Positions 13,658 through 24,642 of a DNA stretch of 64,000 nt are shown here, piece after piece (the stretch's first letter is position 1; every line of letters begins with the position of its first letter). Under the pieces are notes generated by a model, which saw only the letters and a program-made list of their open reading frames with translations, was not told where the DNA came from and did no database searches. The position numbers were made by a program, and so were the translations under genes. The DNA lies in contig NZ_JAQGLB010000002.1 in assembly GCF_027853965.1 (NCBI RefSeq), forward strand, positions 681,347 to 745,346, given 5' to 3'. This DNA is from Saccharopolyspora indica. GTDB taxonomy: Bacteria; Actinomycetota; Actinomycetes; Mycobacteriales; Pseudonocardiaceae.

Positions 13658-14516
13658 GACCACGTGGCGGCCCGCCGGTCGCTCCCGCACCACCCGGGCG
13701 CACCCGCGGGCCCGGTTCTGGGGTTCGCTGGTGGCGTTCGCGGTGCTCGTGGTGGGCGCGTTCGCGGTGCCGGTGCTGTTCGGCAGCGAGTCGGTGCGCT
13801 ACGACTCGATCCGGCTCGCGCCGAGCCTCGCGCACCCGTTCGGCACCGACTCCGGCGGCCGGGACCTGTTCGTGCAATCGCTGACCGGACTTCGGATCTC
13901 CTTGCTGGTGGCCGGGTTCAGCGCACTGGTGTCCACTGTGCTCGGTTCGCTGGTGGGTGCGGTCGCGGGAGCGCTCGGCGGCTGGCCGGACCGGCTGCTG
14001 ATGCGGGTGGTGGACACCGTGAACTCGGTGCCGCACCTGCTGCTGGGCATCGTGATCGTCGCGCTGTACCGGGGGAGCCTGGGCGCGGTGATCCTGTCGA
14101 TCGCGCTGACGCACTGGACGACGGTGGCGCGCATCGTGCGCTCCGAGGTGCTGTCGCTGCGCAGCCGCCCGTACGTCGACGCGGCGATCGCGGGCGGCTC
14201 GTCGCGCTGGCGGATCCTGGTGCGGCACCTGCTGCCCGCGATCGTGCCGCAGGCGGCGCTGTCGGCGGTGCTGCTCGTGCCGCACGCGGTGTGGCACGAG
14301 ACCGCGCTGAGCTTCCTGGGCCTCGGCCTGCCCCCGCACCTGGCCAGCATCGGCAACATCCTCGGCGACGGCCGCGAAGCAGTCCTGCTGGGCGCCTGGT
14401 GGATCGTGCTCTTCCCGTCGCTGCTGCTGGTGGCCACCACGCTGGCGGTGTCCGGCCTGGCGGCGACCTGGCGCGACCGCGTCGTGCCCCGACGCCGATC
14501 GGAGCTGGCCCTGTGA
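13650..14516 (+). CDS. ABC transporter permease, DppC/NikC-like
   Basis: Second permease, 288 aa, with a cytoplasmic Arg-rich N-terminus and about six membrane helices. The block HPFGTDSGGRDLFVQSLTGL is the classic DppC signature, and the EAA loop AAIAGGSSRWRILVRHLLPA is present. It overlaps the first permease gene by 8 bp. Unusually for such operons, the ATPase genes do not follow at once but after 258 bp containing a palindrome. Confidence 0.92.
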   Translation: MAETTWRPAGRSRTTRAHPRARFWGSLVAFAVLVVGAFAVPVLFGSESVRYDSIRLAPSLAHPFGTDSGGRDLFVQSLTGLRISLLVAGFSALVSTVLGSLVGAVAGALGGWPDRLLMRVVDTVNSVPHLLLGIVIVALYRGSLGAVILSIALTHWTTVARIVRSEVLSLRSRPYVDAAIAGGSSRWRILVRHLLPAIVPQAALSAVLLVPHAVWHETALSFLGLGLPPHLASIGNILGDGREAVLLGAWWIVLFPSLLLVATTLAVSGLAATWRDRVVPRRRSELAL

Positions 14517-14679
14517 CCGCGAGAATCCCCGGAGCGCACGGTGCCCGCACCGTGCGCCGACGACGGCCCTCCGTGCCCGGCGGCGCCTCCCCGCGTCAGG
14601 CCTGCGCGATTTCAATGGAAGTCGCACGACCAGTCGGTGCGTCGGGCACCCGACACGCCGACGGCGCGTCGGGATCCAC

Positions 14680-14723
14680 GCGATTTCAGTGGAAATCAGA
14701 CGTCCGGTTTCCACTGAAATCGC
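14680..14723. repeat. Palindromic repeat, family D, copy 1 (within the ABC operon)
   Basis: Perfect 16-bp arms gcgatttcagtggaaa / tttccactgaaatcgc with a 12-base loop. A degenerate half copy gatttcaatggaagtcgc lies at 14610-14627. The stretch 14517-14774 holds nothing else I can identify. The hairpin may attenuate transcription between permease and ATPase genes. Confidence 0.85.
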
Positions 14724-14774
14724 GCACACCGCATCGAAGGGCTGGGGAACGGGCACGAGTTCGGAGGTCGTCGG

Positions 14775-15719
14775 ATGGGTGAGCCTCTCCTCGAACTGGA
14801 GCGGTTGTCCGTGCGGTTCCTGCTCGGGCGCCAGGCCGAGGTGCGCGCGGTGACCGACGCGACGCTGCAGCTGCGGCCCGGCCGGGTGCTGGCGCTGGTC
14901 GGCGAGTCCGGCTGCGGCAAGTCCGTGCTGGCCTCGGCGCTGCTCGGGCTGCTGCCCGGCAACGCCGAGGTGCGCGGGAAGGCGTTGCTGCGCGGCGGGA
15001 CCGAGCTGCTGTCCGCGCCCGAGCAGGTGCTGGCCGGGCAGGTCCGCGGGCGGGTGATCGGGTTGGTGCCGCAGTCGGCGGGCACCCACCTGACCCCGGT
15101 GCGCACCGCGCGCAGCCAGCTCGTCGAGACCATCCGGGCCCTCGACGGGCCTGCCGATGCCGATGCGCTCGCCGAACGCGTCGGCCTCGACCCCGCCGCC
15201 CTCGACCGGTACCCGCACGAGCTGTCCGGCGGCATGGCCCAGCGGGTCGCGCTCGCGCTGGCGCTGGCCGGGAATCCGCAGATCGTGCTGGCCGACGAGC
15301 CGACCACCGGCCTCGACCGGCCGCTGGTGCACCGCACCGTGGACCTGCTCGCCGAAACCGCCACCGAGGACCGCGCGGTGCTGATGATCACCCACGACCT
15401 GGCGGCGGCCCGGCGGGTCGCCACCGACATCGCGGTGATGTACGCCAGCCGCGTCGTGGAGGCCGGGCCGGCCGCCGAAGTGCTGGCCGAGCCCTGGCAC
15501 CCCTACACCGCGGGGCTGCTCGCCGCACTGCCCGACGGCGGGTTCCGGCCGATCCCCGGCCACCCGCCCGCCCTGACCGAACTGGACCGCATCGAACGGG
15601 AATGGGGTTGCGTGTTCTGCCAACGTTGCCCGGACGTGCCCGGTTTCCCGCCGTGCACGGGTGATCCGGAGCTGATCGACCACGGCGGCCGCTGGGTCGC
15701 CGCGCACCCGCCGTGCTGA
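14775..15719 (+). CDS. ABC transporter ATPase, DppD/NikD-like
   Basis: This 314-aa ATPase has Walker A GESGCGKSV, signature LSGGMAQRVALALALAG, Walker B VLADEPTTGLD and a switch histidine in MITHDLA. The C-terminal oligopeptide-type extension is present (PWHPYTAGLLAALPDGGF, then CVFCQRCPDVPGFPPC), with the cysteine cluster common to OppD/DppD ATPases. It forms the heterodimeric motor with the next gene product, whose start overlaps its stop. Confidence 0.92.
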   Translation: MGEPLLELERLSVRFLLGRQAEVRAVTDATLQLRPGRVLALVGESGCGKSVLASALLGLLPGNAEVRGKALLRGGTELLSAPEQVLAGQVRGRVIGLVPQSAGTHLTPVRTARSQLVETIRALDGPADADALAERVGLDPAALDRYPHELSGGMAQRVALALALAGNPQIVLADEPTTGLDRPLVHRTVDLLAETATEDRAVLMITHDLAAARRVATDIAVMYASRVVEAGPAAEVLAEPWHPYTAGLLAALPDGGFRPIPGHPPALTELDRIEREWGCVFCQRCPDVPGFPPCTGDPELIDHGGRWVAAHPPC

Positions 15720-16357
15720 GCGCGACCGGGATCGTCGCCGGATACCGGCGCGGCGAACCGGTGCTCGACGGCGTCGACCTGGAGCTGCCCGCCGACGTGG
15801 TGGTCGGCCTGGCCGGTCCCAGCGGCTGCGGCAAGTCGACCCTGGCCAGGGTGCTCGGCCTGCTGCACGAGCCGTGGGCCGGGCAGGTCTCGCTCGACGG
15901 CGAGCCCGTCGGCGGCTTCCGGCACGCCACCCCGAAGGCGCAGCGCGCCGCCATCGGCATCGTCTTCCAGCACCCGCGGCCCGCCGTGGACCCGCGGTTC
16001 ACGCTGCGCGAGATCGTCGCCGAGCCGCTGCGGGCCACCGGGACGACCGGCGACGTGGACGAGCTGGCCGAGGAGGTCGGGCTCACCGCGGAGCTGCTCT
16101 CGCGGCGCCCGCACGAGGTCAGCGACGGCCAGCTGCAGCGGGCGTGCCTGGCCCGCGCGCTGGCGCTGCGGCCCCGGTACCTGATCTGCGACGAGATGAC
16201 CGCCATGCTCGACGCCTCCACCACGGCGGCGTTGGTGCAGGTCGTGGACCGGCAGGTGAAGGAGCGCGGAACCGGGGTGCTGGCGATCAGCCACGACGAG
16301 GACCTGCTCGCCCACTGGGCGGAGCACGTGGTGCGCCTGAGCGGCCAGGCGGTATGA
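15713..16357 (+). CDS. ABC transporter ATPase, DppF/NikE-like
   Basis: This 214-aa ATPase starts at GTG overlapping the DppD-like gene. Walker A is GPSGCGKST. Two core motifs differ from consensus: the signature is VSDGQLQRACLARAL instead of LSGGQ, and Walker B reads ICDEMTAMLD instead of DEPT. The catalytic Glu is kept and the H-loop (ISHDED) is present. As the two ATPases pair, this subunit probably contributes one degenerate site. It is shorter than OppF and lacks the C-terminal extension. Confidence 0.9.
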   Translation: MLSATGIVAGYRRGEPVLDGVDLELPADVVVGLAGPSGCGKSTLARVLGLLHEPWAGQVSLDGEPVGGFRHATPKAQRAAIGIVFQHPRPAVDPRFTLREIVAEPLRATGTTGDVDELAEEVGLTAELLSRRPHEVSDGQLQRACLARALALRPRYLICDEMTAMLDASTTAALVQVVDRQVKERGTGVLAISHDEDLLAHWAEHVVRLSGQAV

Positions 16358-16424
16358 CAAGGTGGAGCCGTGCGCGGTTGCGGGGAACCGCTCGGCAAGT
16401 GACGACGGACCCGAGGAGTCGACG

Positions 16425-16583
16425 GTGAGCGACGGCGAAGGCACCACCTTCATGCAGTGGCGGGAGCGGGCCCAGAGCGAGGTGCGCGACGACCGCCCGA
16501 AGATGCGCGCGGTCATGATCACCGCAGCGGTCGTGGTGGTCATCGGGATCGTGGTGGGAGCCCTGTTCCTGCTGCTGTCCTGA
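16425..16583 (+). CDS. Small tail-anchored membrane protein (52 aa)
   Basis: I chose GTG at 16425, which has gaggagtcgacg upstream. The product MSDGEGTTFMQWRERAQSEV leads into one C-terminal transmembrane helix (VMITAAVVVVIGIVVGALFL) and ends there. It follows the ABC operon by 67 bp. Function unknown. Confidence 0.6.
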   Translation: MSDGEGTTFMQWRERAQSEVRDDRPKMRAVMITAAVVVVIGIVVGALFLLLS

Positions 16584-16599
16584 CCCGGCGGAAGCTTCC

Positions 16600-16628
16600 G
16601 GCCCCTCCGGCCTCGCGGCGGAGGGGCC
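16600..16628. terminator. Hairpin terminator after the ABC operon
   Basis: Perfect 10-bp stem ggcccctccg / cggaggggcc with a 9-base loop, 17 bp after the stop of the preceding gene. The rest of 16629-16931 holds only the family D repeat listed next. Confidence 0.65.
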
Positions 16629-16770
16629 GTCGCCGTCTTCCGGGGCGATTTCGGGCTCTTGCGAGGTGTTCGTGGGTGCGGCGCTTGGTGGTCGGCGGTG
16701 ATAGCGGGGCTGGGTCGGGGTGGTGGCCGGGTTGGGTTCAAAGCGGTAGGTGGTCGCCTCGTGGGGGTAG

Positions 16771-16842
16771 CGATTTCGCCTGAAATTGGCCGCGTTGTCG
16801 ACGAATCCTGCGGTGCCGAGGCCGCCAATTTCAAGCGAAGTC
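16771..16842. repeat. Palindromic repeat, family D, copy 2
   Basis: Arms cgatttcgcctgaaattggc and gccaatttcaagcgaagtcg match at 18 of 20 positions, with a 32-base loop. It lies between convergent transcripts. Confidence 0.7.
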
Positions 16843-16931
16843 GACGAAGCCCGGCACTGCTGTCACGGCCGTAGCAGGGCTCCAAGCCCGTTCCACGACC
16901 TTCAGCGCGGTGCCGAGCGGTCGTGCCGTTC

Positions 16932-18218
16932 TCAGGGCTGCTCGTCGAGGTCGGCGACCAGGAGGCGGGACACCCGGTGGCCGTCCATCGCCCGGACGGT
17001 GAAGCGGTGGCCGAGCGCGGTCAGCGAATCGCCTTCCGCCGGAACCCGGCCGAGGCGGCTGACCACGAATCCCGCCACCGTGTCGAACGGCCCGTCCGGC
17101 AGCGCGATGCCGGTCTGCTGCTCGAAGTCGCTGCGGTGCAGCAACCCGTCGACCTCCAGGCTGCCGTCGCTCTTGGCCCGCACCGGCGCCGCGCTCGGGT
17201 CGTACTCGTCCCAGATCTCGCCGACGACCTCCTCCACCAGGTCCTCGACGGTCACGATGCCCGCCGTCCCGCCGTACTCGTCGACCACCACCGCCAGGTG
17301 CCCGCCCCGGCGCCGCATCTGCGAGAGCGCGGCCAGCACCGGTTTGCTCGCGGGCAGCGCGGTCACCGGCCGGGTCAGCTCGCCGATGGTGCGCACGTCC
17401 TCGCGGTGCGCCCTGGTCAGCAGATCGCGGACGTGGATGAAGCCCACGACGTCGTCGGCGGTGTCGCGGATGACCGGGTACCGGGAGTGCGGTTTGCCCG
17501 CCACCTCCTCGATCGCGTCGGCCACCGTCGTGGACAGGTGCAGGAAGTCGACCTCGGTGCGCGGCACCATCACCTCGCCGAGCACCCGGTCGGTGGCCCG
17601 GAACGCGTCGCTGAGCAACCGGCGCTCCTCGACGGTCAGCTGCTCGCTGGTGCGCACCATGTCGCGCAGCTCCTCCTCGCTGACCGGCTCCTCGTTCGCG
17701 CGGGGATCGATGCCCAGCAACCGCACCACCGCGTTGGTCGACTTCGACAGCAGCCAGATCACCGGCCGCGACAGGCTCGCCAGCCGGTCCAGCACGCCGG
17801 CGGTGACCAGCGAGACCGCCTCGGACTTCTGCAGCGCGAGGCGCTTGGGCACCAGCTCGCCGAGCACCAGCGACAGGTACGACACGAACAGCGTCACCAC
17901 GATCAGCGCCAGCGAGGCGGCCAGCCCGATCGGCAGCCCCCAGCCCTGCAGCACCGGTTCCAGCCGCACCGCGATGGTCGCGCCGCCGTAGCTGGAGGCG
18001 AAGAACCCGGCGAAGGTGACGCCGATCTGGACCGCGGAGAGGAACCGGTTGGAGTCCGACCGCAGCTTCGCCACGCGGGCGCCGCGCCGGTCCTGCTCGG
18101 CGAGCCTGCGCACCTGGCTGTCGCGCAACGACACCAGAGCGATCTCGGCCGCGGCGAAGTACCCGCCGAACAGCACGAACAGCAGCACCAGCGCGAGGTT
18201 CCAGACAACACCGTCCAC
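16932..18218 (-). CDS. CNNM/CBS-domain membrane protein (hemolysin C / CorC-type)
   Basis: This 428-aa protein has an N-terminal DUF21/CNNM membrane domain (LVLLFVLFGGYFAAAEIALV, then ALIVVTLFVSYLSLVLGELV and the signature PKRLAL), two CBS domains (EVMVPRTEVDFLHL through HSRYPVIRDTADDVVGFIHV; then HLAVVVDEYGGTAGIVTVED) and a C-terminal CorC_HlyC domain. The family is linked to divalent cation efflux, with CBS domains sensing adenine nucleotides; a role in Mg or Co homeostasis is likely. The start is the GTG at 18218; a longer open frame upstream lacks family similarity. Confidence 0.88.
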   Translation of the reverse strand: MDGVVWNLALVLLFVLFGGYFAAAEIALVSLRDSQVRRLAEQDRRGARVAKLRSDSNRFLSAVQIGVTFAGFFASSYGGATIAVRLEPVLQGWGLPIGLAASLALIVVTLFVSYLSLVLGELVPKRLALQKSEAVSLVTAGVLDRLASLSRPVIWLLSKSTNAVVRLLGIDPRANEEPVSEEELRDMVRTSEQLTVEERRLLSDAFRATDRVLGEVMVPRTEVDFLHLSTTVADAIEEVAGKPHSRYPVIRDTADDVVGFIHVRDLLTRAHREDVRTIGELTRPVTALPASKPVLAALSQMRRRGGHLAVVVDEYGGTAGIVTVEDLVEEVVGEIWDEYDPSAAPVRAKSDGSLEVDGLLHRSDFEQQTGIALPDGPFDTVAGFVVSRLGRVPAEGDSLTALGHRFTVRAMDGHRVSRLLVADLDEQP

Positions 18219-18321
18219 CTCTCGATTCTCACACCAGGAGCAGGCCGGTACTGCGGCGCGACGCGCCCGCCGCGCTCGTGGATGATGTGCCGTGACCACG
18301 CGGAGAGGGACACGTGCCATG

Positions 18322-18449
18322 ACCCCCTTGCATCGAGTCCTGCTCGACCGCACCTCAGGGGACCGTGACGCAACCCAGCCACAAGAACCCGCAAAACGCG
18401 AGATCGACTACGAACGCAACCACCACTGAAAATCCCGGAGAGGCGGGAC
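18322..18449 (+). repeat. About 130-bp dispersed repeat, copy 1 of 4
   Basis: Begins near acccccttgcatcgagtcct and ends ggagaggcgggac. Fixed segments shared with the other copies are caccgcacctcagggga-type, cgtgacgcaaccc and the 3' block ending gaggcgggac. It ends 18 bp before the VOC gene; its last gagaggcgggaca is followed by a direct repeat gagaggcggaaca just before that gene's ATG. Frames shift between copies, so it is not coding. Confidence 0.85.
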
Positions 18450-18467
18450 AGAGAGGCGGAACAGGGC

Positions 18468-18857
18468 ATGGGCATCCAGGGCATCAGCAAGGCCGTCGTC
18501 CCGGTGCGCGACCAGGAGCGTGCGAAGAAGTTCTGGACGGAGACGGTCGGTTTCGAGCTCACCACCGACGCCGCCTACGACGACCAGGGCGCCCGCTGGG
18601 TGGAGGTGACCGCGCCCAACGGCAGCTCCGTGCTGATCCTGAGCGCGAGCGAGTCCGACCAGGCGCTCTTCCGGGACCACGGCGACGGTGTCCCGACCGC
18701 CACCTTCTTCCTCTACGCCGACGACGTGCAGCGCACCTACGAGGAGCTGTCGGCCAAGGGCGTGGAGTTCCCGGAGCCGCCGGTGCAGCAGCCGTGGGGC
18801 TGGTGGTCGACCTTCCTGGACAGCGAGGGCAACCGCTTCACCCTCCAGCAGGCGTGA
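18468..18857 (+). CDS. VOC superfamily (glyoxalase/bleomycin resistance-like) protein
   Basis: A 129-aa protein with the paired beta-alpha-beta-beta-beta layout of VOC proteins: GISKAVVPVRDQERAKKFWT, EVTAPNGSSVLILS, FFLYADDVQRTYEELSAKGV and FLDSEGNRFTL. Metal-ligand positions are not obvious from sequence alone. It could be a small-molecule lyase, dioxygenase or binding protein. It is preceded directly by a copy of the dispersed 130-bp repeat and converges on the YqeB-like gene. Confidence 0.82.
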   Translation: MGIQGISKAVVPVRDQERAKKFWTETVGFELTTDAAYDDQGARWVEVTAPNGSSVLILSASESDQALFRDHGDGVPTATFFLYADDVQRTYEELSAKGVEFPEPPVQQPWGWWSTFLDSEGNRFTLQQA

Positions 18858-18861
18858 GCGG

Positions 18862-19545
18862 CTAGGACGACGCGACCGCTCGCCAGTACTGGCGGTGCTT
18901 CGAGTCGCGCACCACGATGCCGCGCTCGGCGAGTTCCGCGCGCAGCAGCGCGGCTTCCTTGCGGTCGCGCTTGCGCAGTGCGCGCTCCCGGTCGGCCAGC
19001 AGAGCGTTGATCCGCAGCGGCAGCTCGGAGGTGTCGTCCTCCCACAGCCGGTACTCGTGCGGATCTCCGTCGCGCCACGGGTAGCCGTGCTCGGCGAAGG
19101 CCTTCCGCAGCTCCTTGCGGTCCAGTTCGGACCGCCTGCGGACGAGTTCGGCGCCCGCGGCGTCCAGCACCACGAAGTCCTTGCCGTCGACGAAGACCGC
19201 GTCGACCTCGGCGCGGTCGAGGTGCTGCTCGGTGTCCCCGATCCCCAGCGTGATCCGCTCCGGGGCGACGGTCACGGTCAGCCGTTCCTTCGCGAACAGC
19301 CCGGCGAACCCGAAGCCGATGAACGCGCCGATCGCGATCGCACCGATGGTGCCCCACGGATCGGCCACCGAAGCGGCCAGCTCGAACACGCCCTGGAACG
19401 GCGCCCACGACAACCCGGCGACCCACCCCGAGGCCAGCCGGAGCAGGAGCAGCAGCAGCGCGCCGACGAGCGGGCAGATCACCCACGTCCCGCGACGCAG
19501 GAGCGCGTGCTCGGCCACGGTGGTCGGAGCAGGTTCGGCAGCCAT
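18862..19545 (-). CDS. YqeB-like membrane protein
   Basis: This 227-aa protein has two N-terminal membrane segments (VICPLVGALLLLLLRLASGW and IGAIAIGAFIGFGFAGLF), then a PH-like region (VTVAPERITLGIGDTEQHLD, VFVDGKDFVVLDAAG) and a charged C-terminal helical part (RKEAALLRAELAERGIVVRD). This order fits the actinobacterial YqeB family, whose function is unknown. The stop lies 4 bp from the convergent VOC gene. Confidence 0.65.
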   Translation of the reverse strand: MAAEPAPTTVAEHALLRRGTWVICPLVGALLLLLLRLASGWVAGLSWAPFQGVFELAASVADPWGTIGAIAIGAFIGFGFAGLFAKERLTVTVAPERITLGIGDTEQHLDRAEVDAVFVDGKDFVVLDAAGAELVRRRSELDRKELRKAFAEHGYPWRDGDPHEYRLWEDDTSELPLRINALLADRERALRKRDRKEAALLRAELAERGIVVRDSKHRQYWRAVASS

Positions 19546-19612
19546 GCCGCCATTATCACCACCCGGCGGAGTGCCCCAGCGCCACCACTACGACCGTTCA
19601 GCCTGGTGAGCT

Positions 19613-19658
19613 CCCGTGAGTACTTTGGGGGGCTATAGCACCACAAAGCACTCACGGG
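19613..19658. repeat. 45-bp palindromic repeat, family A, copy 2
   Basis: Starts cccgtgagtactttgggggg and ends caaagcactcacggg. It lies between two minus-strand genes, upstream of the YqeB-like gene. Confidence 0.9.
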
Positions 19659-19696
19659 CCCTGTGCAGCCAAAACCTTCACCACTACCGAAGCAGA

Positions 19697-19734
19697 ACCG
19701 GCCCGGGACACCTCTGGGGGCGTCCCGGGCCGGT
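19697..19734. terminator. Hairpin terminator after the M14 carboxypeptidase gene
   Basis: Perfect 13-bp stem accggcccgggac / gtcccgggccggt with a 12-base loop, about 17 bp beyond the minus-strand stop at 19751. Confidence 0.7.
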
Positions 19735-19750
19735 GGGGCTCGGCGTCAGG

Positions 19751-21013
19751 TCAGGCGCCCGCCTCGCGGAGCAGGATGTCCACCGCGGCGTCGTTGCGGG
19801 TGGTCTCCTTCTCGATCACCTCGGCCGGCGGGTAGAAGCCGTCCAGGCCGCCGCCGCTGGCCGGGTACATCTCGAAGGTGTAGGCCAGGATCTTGTGCTC
19901 GCCCCACATCCAGTCGAGGCTGTCGCCGTCGGTGACGTAGAGGTCGCTGGACTGCTGCGGGGTGTAGCCGTTGGACTGGGCCATCTCCCCGCCGACCCGC
20001 GCGAACCGGTCGTACTCCTCCTGCGTCATGCCCTCGGTGACGTCGTCGGAGGTGTGCCCGAACGGCCACAGCACCAGCTCCGAGTAGGTGTGGAAGTCGA
20101 TCGCGGCCTTGATCTGCTGGGCCCCGCCGACCACCCGGGAGTCGATGAAGTCGCGCATCGCCGCGGTCTCCGGCGCCGACCACGCGGCCGTGCCCCGGTA
20201 GTCCTCGGCGTTCGGGTCGTCGCTGGAACCGCCGCAGCAGCCCCACTTGTAACCCCAGTTGCGGTTGAGGTCGGTACCGGTGGTGTCCTGCCGGTTCTTG
20301 CGCCAGCCCTGGAACTCGCCGGAGGCGATGTCGTAGGACTTGCCGTCCGGGTTGACGATCGGGATCACCCAGATCTCCCGGCCGTCCACGGCCTCCTTGA
20401 CCGCCGGGTCGGAGGCGTAGCCGGCGGTGAACCGGTCGGCGATGCGCAGGCACATCTCCGTGGTCAGGTGCTCGCGGGCGTGCTGGTTGCAGTTGAACAG
20501 CACCTCGGGCTCGTCCTCGTCCTGCCCGACGTTGTCGCTGATCTTCAGCACCGGGATGTCGCGGCCCTCGACGGACTTGCCGATGCTGGACTTCGCCGCG
20601 ATGTCGGGGTGCGCGCCGGCGATCCGGTCGAGCTCGGCGACCGTCTCGTCGTAGTTGTGGTAGCCCTCGTAGCCGGGCGGGAAGTCGCCGGGAGCGGCCT
20701 GCCCGCGGTTGATCCGCTGCAGCGCCTCGCCGAGCCCGGTGCCCTCGCCGATCGCGAACCCGGCGGCCCGCAGCCGCTGGGCCTGCTCGGGCGTGGCCTC
20801 CACGGTGGCCACGCCGTCGCGGACCCCGATGACCTGTGCACCGGTCCGGTTGATCTCGGTGCGGCTGGTGCCGTCGGTGTTCGGGACGGTGTAGATCGCC
20901 GGGTCCTGCGCGGCGGACGTCGGCTCCGCGGACACGCTGGCCGAGAACGGGGCCAGCAGGACCAGGCAAGCGGCGGCCGCCACGGTCACTGCCCTGCGCC
21001 GTGAGCTGAACAT
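19751..21013 (-). CDS. Secreted M14 family zinc carboxypeptidase
   Basis: This 420-aa protein has a Sec signal peptide ([20 protein letters not shown]...SVSAEP). The zinc site is [10 protein letters not shown] (HxxE), with the third ligand in [10 protein letters not shown]. Substrate-binding [10 protein letters not shown] is present, and the catalytic Glu lies in YTFEMYP. A propeptide-like region (residues about 35-105) precedes the catalytic domain. It would remove C-terminal residues from peptides outside the cell. Length and motif order match actinomycete secreted carboxypeptidases. It is monocistronic and divergent from hisD. Confidence 0.93.
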   Translation of the reverse strand: MFSSRRRAVTVAAAACLVLLAPFSASVSAEPTSAAQDPAIYTVPNTDGTSRTEINRTGAQVIGVRDGVATVEATPEQAQRLRAAGFAIGEGTGLGEALQRINRGQAAPGDFPPGYEGYHNYDETVAELDRIAGAHPDIAAKSSIGKSVEGRDIPVLKISDNVGQDEDEPEVLFNCNQHAREHLTTEMCLRIADRFTAGYASDPAVKEAVDGREIWVIPIVNPDGKSYDIASGEFQGWRKNRQDTTGTDLNRNWGYKWGCCGGSSDDPNAEDYRGTAAWSAPETAAMRDFIDSRVVGGAQQIKAAIDFHTYSELVLWPFGHTSDDVTEGMTQEEYDRFARVGGEMAQSNGYTPQQSSDLYVTDGDSLDWMWGEHKILAYTFEMYPASGGGLDGFYPPAEVIEKETTRNDAAVDILLREAGA

Positions 21014-21217
21014 CGGGTCTCCGATCGATCACTGGTGGTGACGTGGAGAGGTTGTAGGAGTGCACCGATGTTGGCAAGCCACTGGCGAACAATGGTCGCC
21101 CGTCAACATCTATCCCAGATGGTGGGCCGGTGTGACCGCCGTCCGGGCGCGGGGACAGCCACCGGTGGCGGCGATTACCCTGGTCGGTGCAACCTCGAAG
21201 CCCCGGGAAGGACGCTC

Positions 21218-22528
21218 ATGCTCACCCGTACCGACCTGCGCGGTCGCGTTCCGTCCACCGTCGAGCTGCGCGCCACGCTGCCGCGCGCCGAGATGGACGT
21301 GGAGCACGTGCTGCATCGGGTCCGGCCGCTGGTCGAGGAGATCCGCGAGCGGGGTGTGCCCGCCGTCCTGGAATTCACCGAGAAGTTCGACGGAGTTCGA
21401 CCGGAACGGGTGAGGGTCGGCGCGGCGGAGCTGCGCCGCGCGCTCGACGAGCTCGACCCGGAGGTGCGCGCCGCGCTGGAGGAGTCGATCAGCCGCGCCC
21501 GCAAGGTGCACGCCGACCAGCGGCGCACCGACACCACCACGCAGGTCGTGCCCGGCGGCACCGTGACCGAGCGGTGGGTGCCGGTCGCCCGCGTCGGCCT
21601 GTACGCGCCGGGCGGGCTCGCGGTGTACCCGTCCAGCGTGGTGATGAACGTGGTCCCGGCGCAGGCGGCCGGGGTGGAGTCGCTGGTGGTGTGCAGCCCG
21701 CCGCAGGCGGAGTTCGGCGGCCTGCCGCACCCGACGATCCTCGCCGCCGCGCAGCTGCTCGGCGTCGAGGAGGTCTGGGCGGTCGGCGGCGCGCAGGCGG
21801 TGGCGCTGCTGGCCTTCGGCGGCCAGGACACCGATGGCGCGGAGCTGGCGCCGGTGGACATGGTGACCGGGCCGGGCAACGTCTACGTGACGGCGGCCAA
21901 GCGGCACCTGCGCAGCGTGATCGGCATCGACTCGGAGGCCGGGCCGACCGAGATCGCGGTGCTGGCCGACGGCACGGCCGACCCGGCGCACGTGGCGGCG
22001 GACCTGATCAGCCAGGCCGAGCACGACCCGCTGGCGGCCAGCGTGCTGGTGACCTCCTCGCCGGAGCTGGCCGACGCGGTCGACGCCGAGCTGGAGCGCC
22101 AGGTGGCGCGGACCAAGCACGTCGAGCGGATCCGCACCTCGCTGGGCGGCGAGCAATCCGGCTGCATCCTGGTGTCCACTGTGGAGGACGGGCTGCGGGT
22201 GGTGGACGCCTACGCCGCCGAGCACCTGGAGATCCAGACGGCGGACGCCGACGCGGTGGCCGCGCGGGTGCGCAACGCGGGCGCGATCTTCGTCGGCCCG
22301 TACGCACCGGTGTCGCTCGGCGACTACTGCGCGGGCTCCAACCACGTCCTGCCCACCGGCGGCTGCGCACGTCACTCGTCGGGGCTGAGCGTGCAGAGCT
22401 TCCTGCGCGGCATCCACGTGATCTCCTACAGCGAGCAGGCCCTCCGCGACGTCGCCGACAAGGTGGTCGCGCTGGCCAACGCAGAGGATCTGCCCGCCCA
22501 CGGCCAGGCGATCACCGCCCGCTTTTAA
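21218..22528 (+). CDS. hisD: Histidinol dehydrogenase
   Basis: This 436-aa enzyme catalyses the last two oxidations, L-histidinol to L-histidine with NAD. Typical blocks are [68 protein letters not shown], and [17 protein letters not shown] with zinc and substrate ligands. The ATG at 21218 has gggaagga upstream, so longer frames are not needed. It leads the first half of a divided his cluster and is followed by hisC after 204 bp that contain a long hairpin. Confidence 0.97.
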   Translation: MLTRTDLRGRVPSTVELRATLPRAEMDVEHVLHRVRPLVEEIRERGVPAVLEFTEKFDGVRPERVRVGAAELRRALDELDPEVRAALEESISRARKVHADQRRTDTTTQVVPGGTVTERWVPVARVGLYAPGGLAVYPSSVVMNVVPAQAAGVESLVVCSPPQAEFGGLPHPTILAAAQLLGVEEVWAVGGAQAVALLAFGGQDTDGAELAPVDMVTGPGNVYVTAAKRHLRSVIGIDSEAGPTEIAVLADGTADPAHVAADLISQAEHDPLAASVLVTSSPELADAVDAELERQVARTKHVERIRTSLGGEQSGCILVSTVEDGLRVVDAYAAEHLEIQTADADAVAARVRNAGAIFVGPYAPVSLGDYCAGSNHVLPTGGCARHSSGLSVQSFLRGIHVISYSEQALRDVADKVVALANAEDLPAHGQAITARF

Positions 22529-22573
22529 AGAGGGGATGGACTCACCTTGCTTAGCGGTGCAGGTAGCGGAACC

Positions 22574-22658
22574 TCAGACGCCGTCTGGACTCCGGGAGCC
22601 CGTTCTTATGTATGTCCGATACACGGCGAACGGGCTGTCCTCGCCAGACGACGTCTGA
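22574..22658 (+). ncRNA. Long three-tier hairpin between hisD and hisC
   Basis: Outer arms tcagacgccgtctgg (22574-22588) and ccagacgacgtctga (22644-22658) pair at 14 of 15 positions. Inner arms agcccgttc (22597-22605) and gaacgggct (22628-22636) pair perfectly, and tgtat/ataca can form a short top stem. The folded RNA would span 85 nt in the only gap of the hisDCB unit. It may be an RNA element in the leader of hisC, a processing or attenuation site, or a palindromic insertion. I know no matching family. Confidence 0.6.
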
Positions 22659-22729
22659 GAACCCGCGGCGGTGCGAGCTGCGAGGGTGGGTCAAGCGGCT
22701 GCGCCGCTTCAAAGACGAACGAAGGTTGA

Positions 22730-24465
<1,736 letters not shown>

Positions 24466-24480
24466 CCCCGATCGTGACGA

Positions 24481-24529
24481 GGTGAAGGGCACCTTTCGCC
24501 AAGTAAGTTGGCGAAAGGTGCCCTTCACC
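24481..24529. repeat. 48-bp palindromic repeat, family C, copy 1
   Basis: Perfect 22-bp arms ggtgaagggcacctttcgcc-aa and the reverse complement around the 5-base loop gtaag. It lies 16 bp after hisB and may terminate the hisDCB transcript. Other copies are at 31507, 31592, 63803 and 63889. Confidence 0.95.
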
Positions 24530-24642
24530 TTTCCGGCGGTGCAGCCGCGGCCACCGCGTGCCGGAGTCGTCGAATCGCGTCCCCGGCCCTGCCTCCTTTG
24601 GTATGACAGTGCGGTGATCGGCACCGTCGGAGGAGGGCCTTG

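Noticed and set aside
18365..18865. GTG frame starting in repeat copy 1 and overlapping the VOC gene
   Set aside because: The overlapping frame at 18468 has clear VOC motifs, and the repeat-derived frame does not stay open in the other repeat copies.
22547..22729. 60-codon frame between hisD and hisC
   Set aside because: TTG start without a good ribosome binding site; it runs through the long hairpin and shows no gene-like composition.
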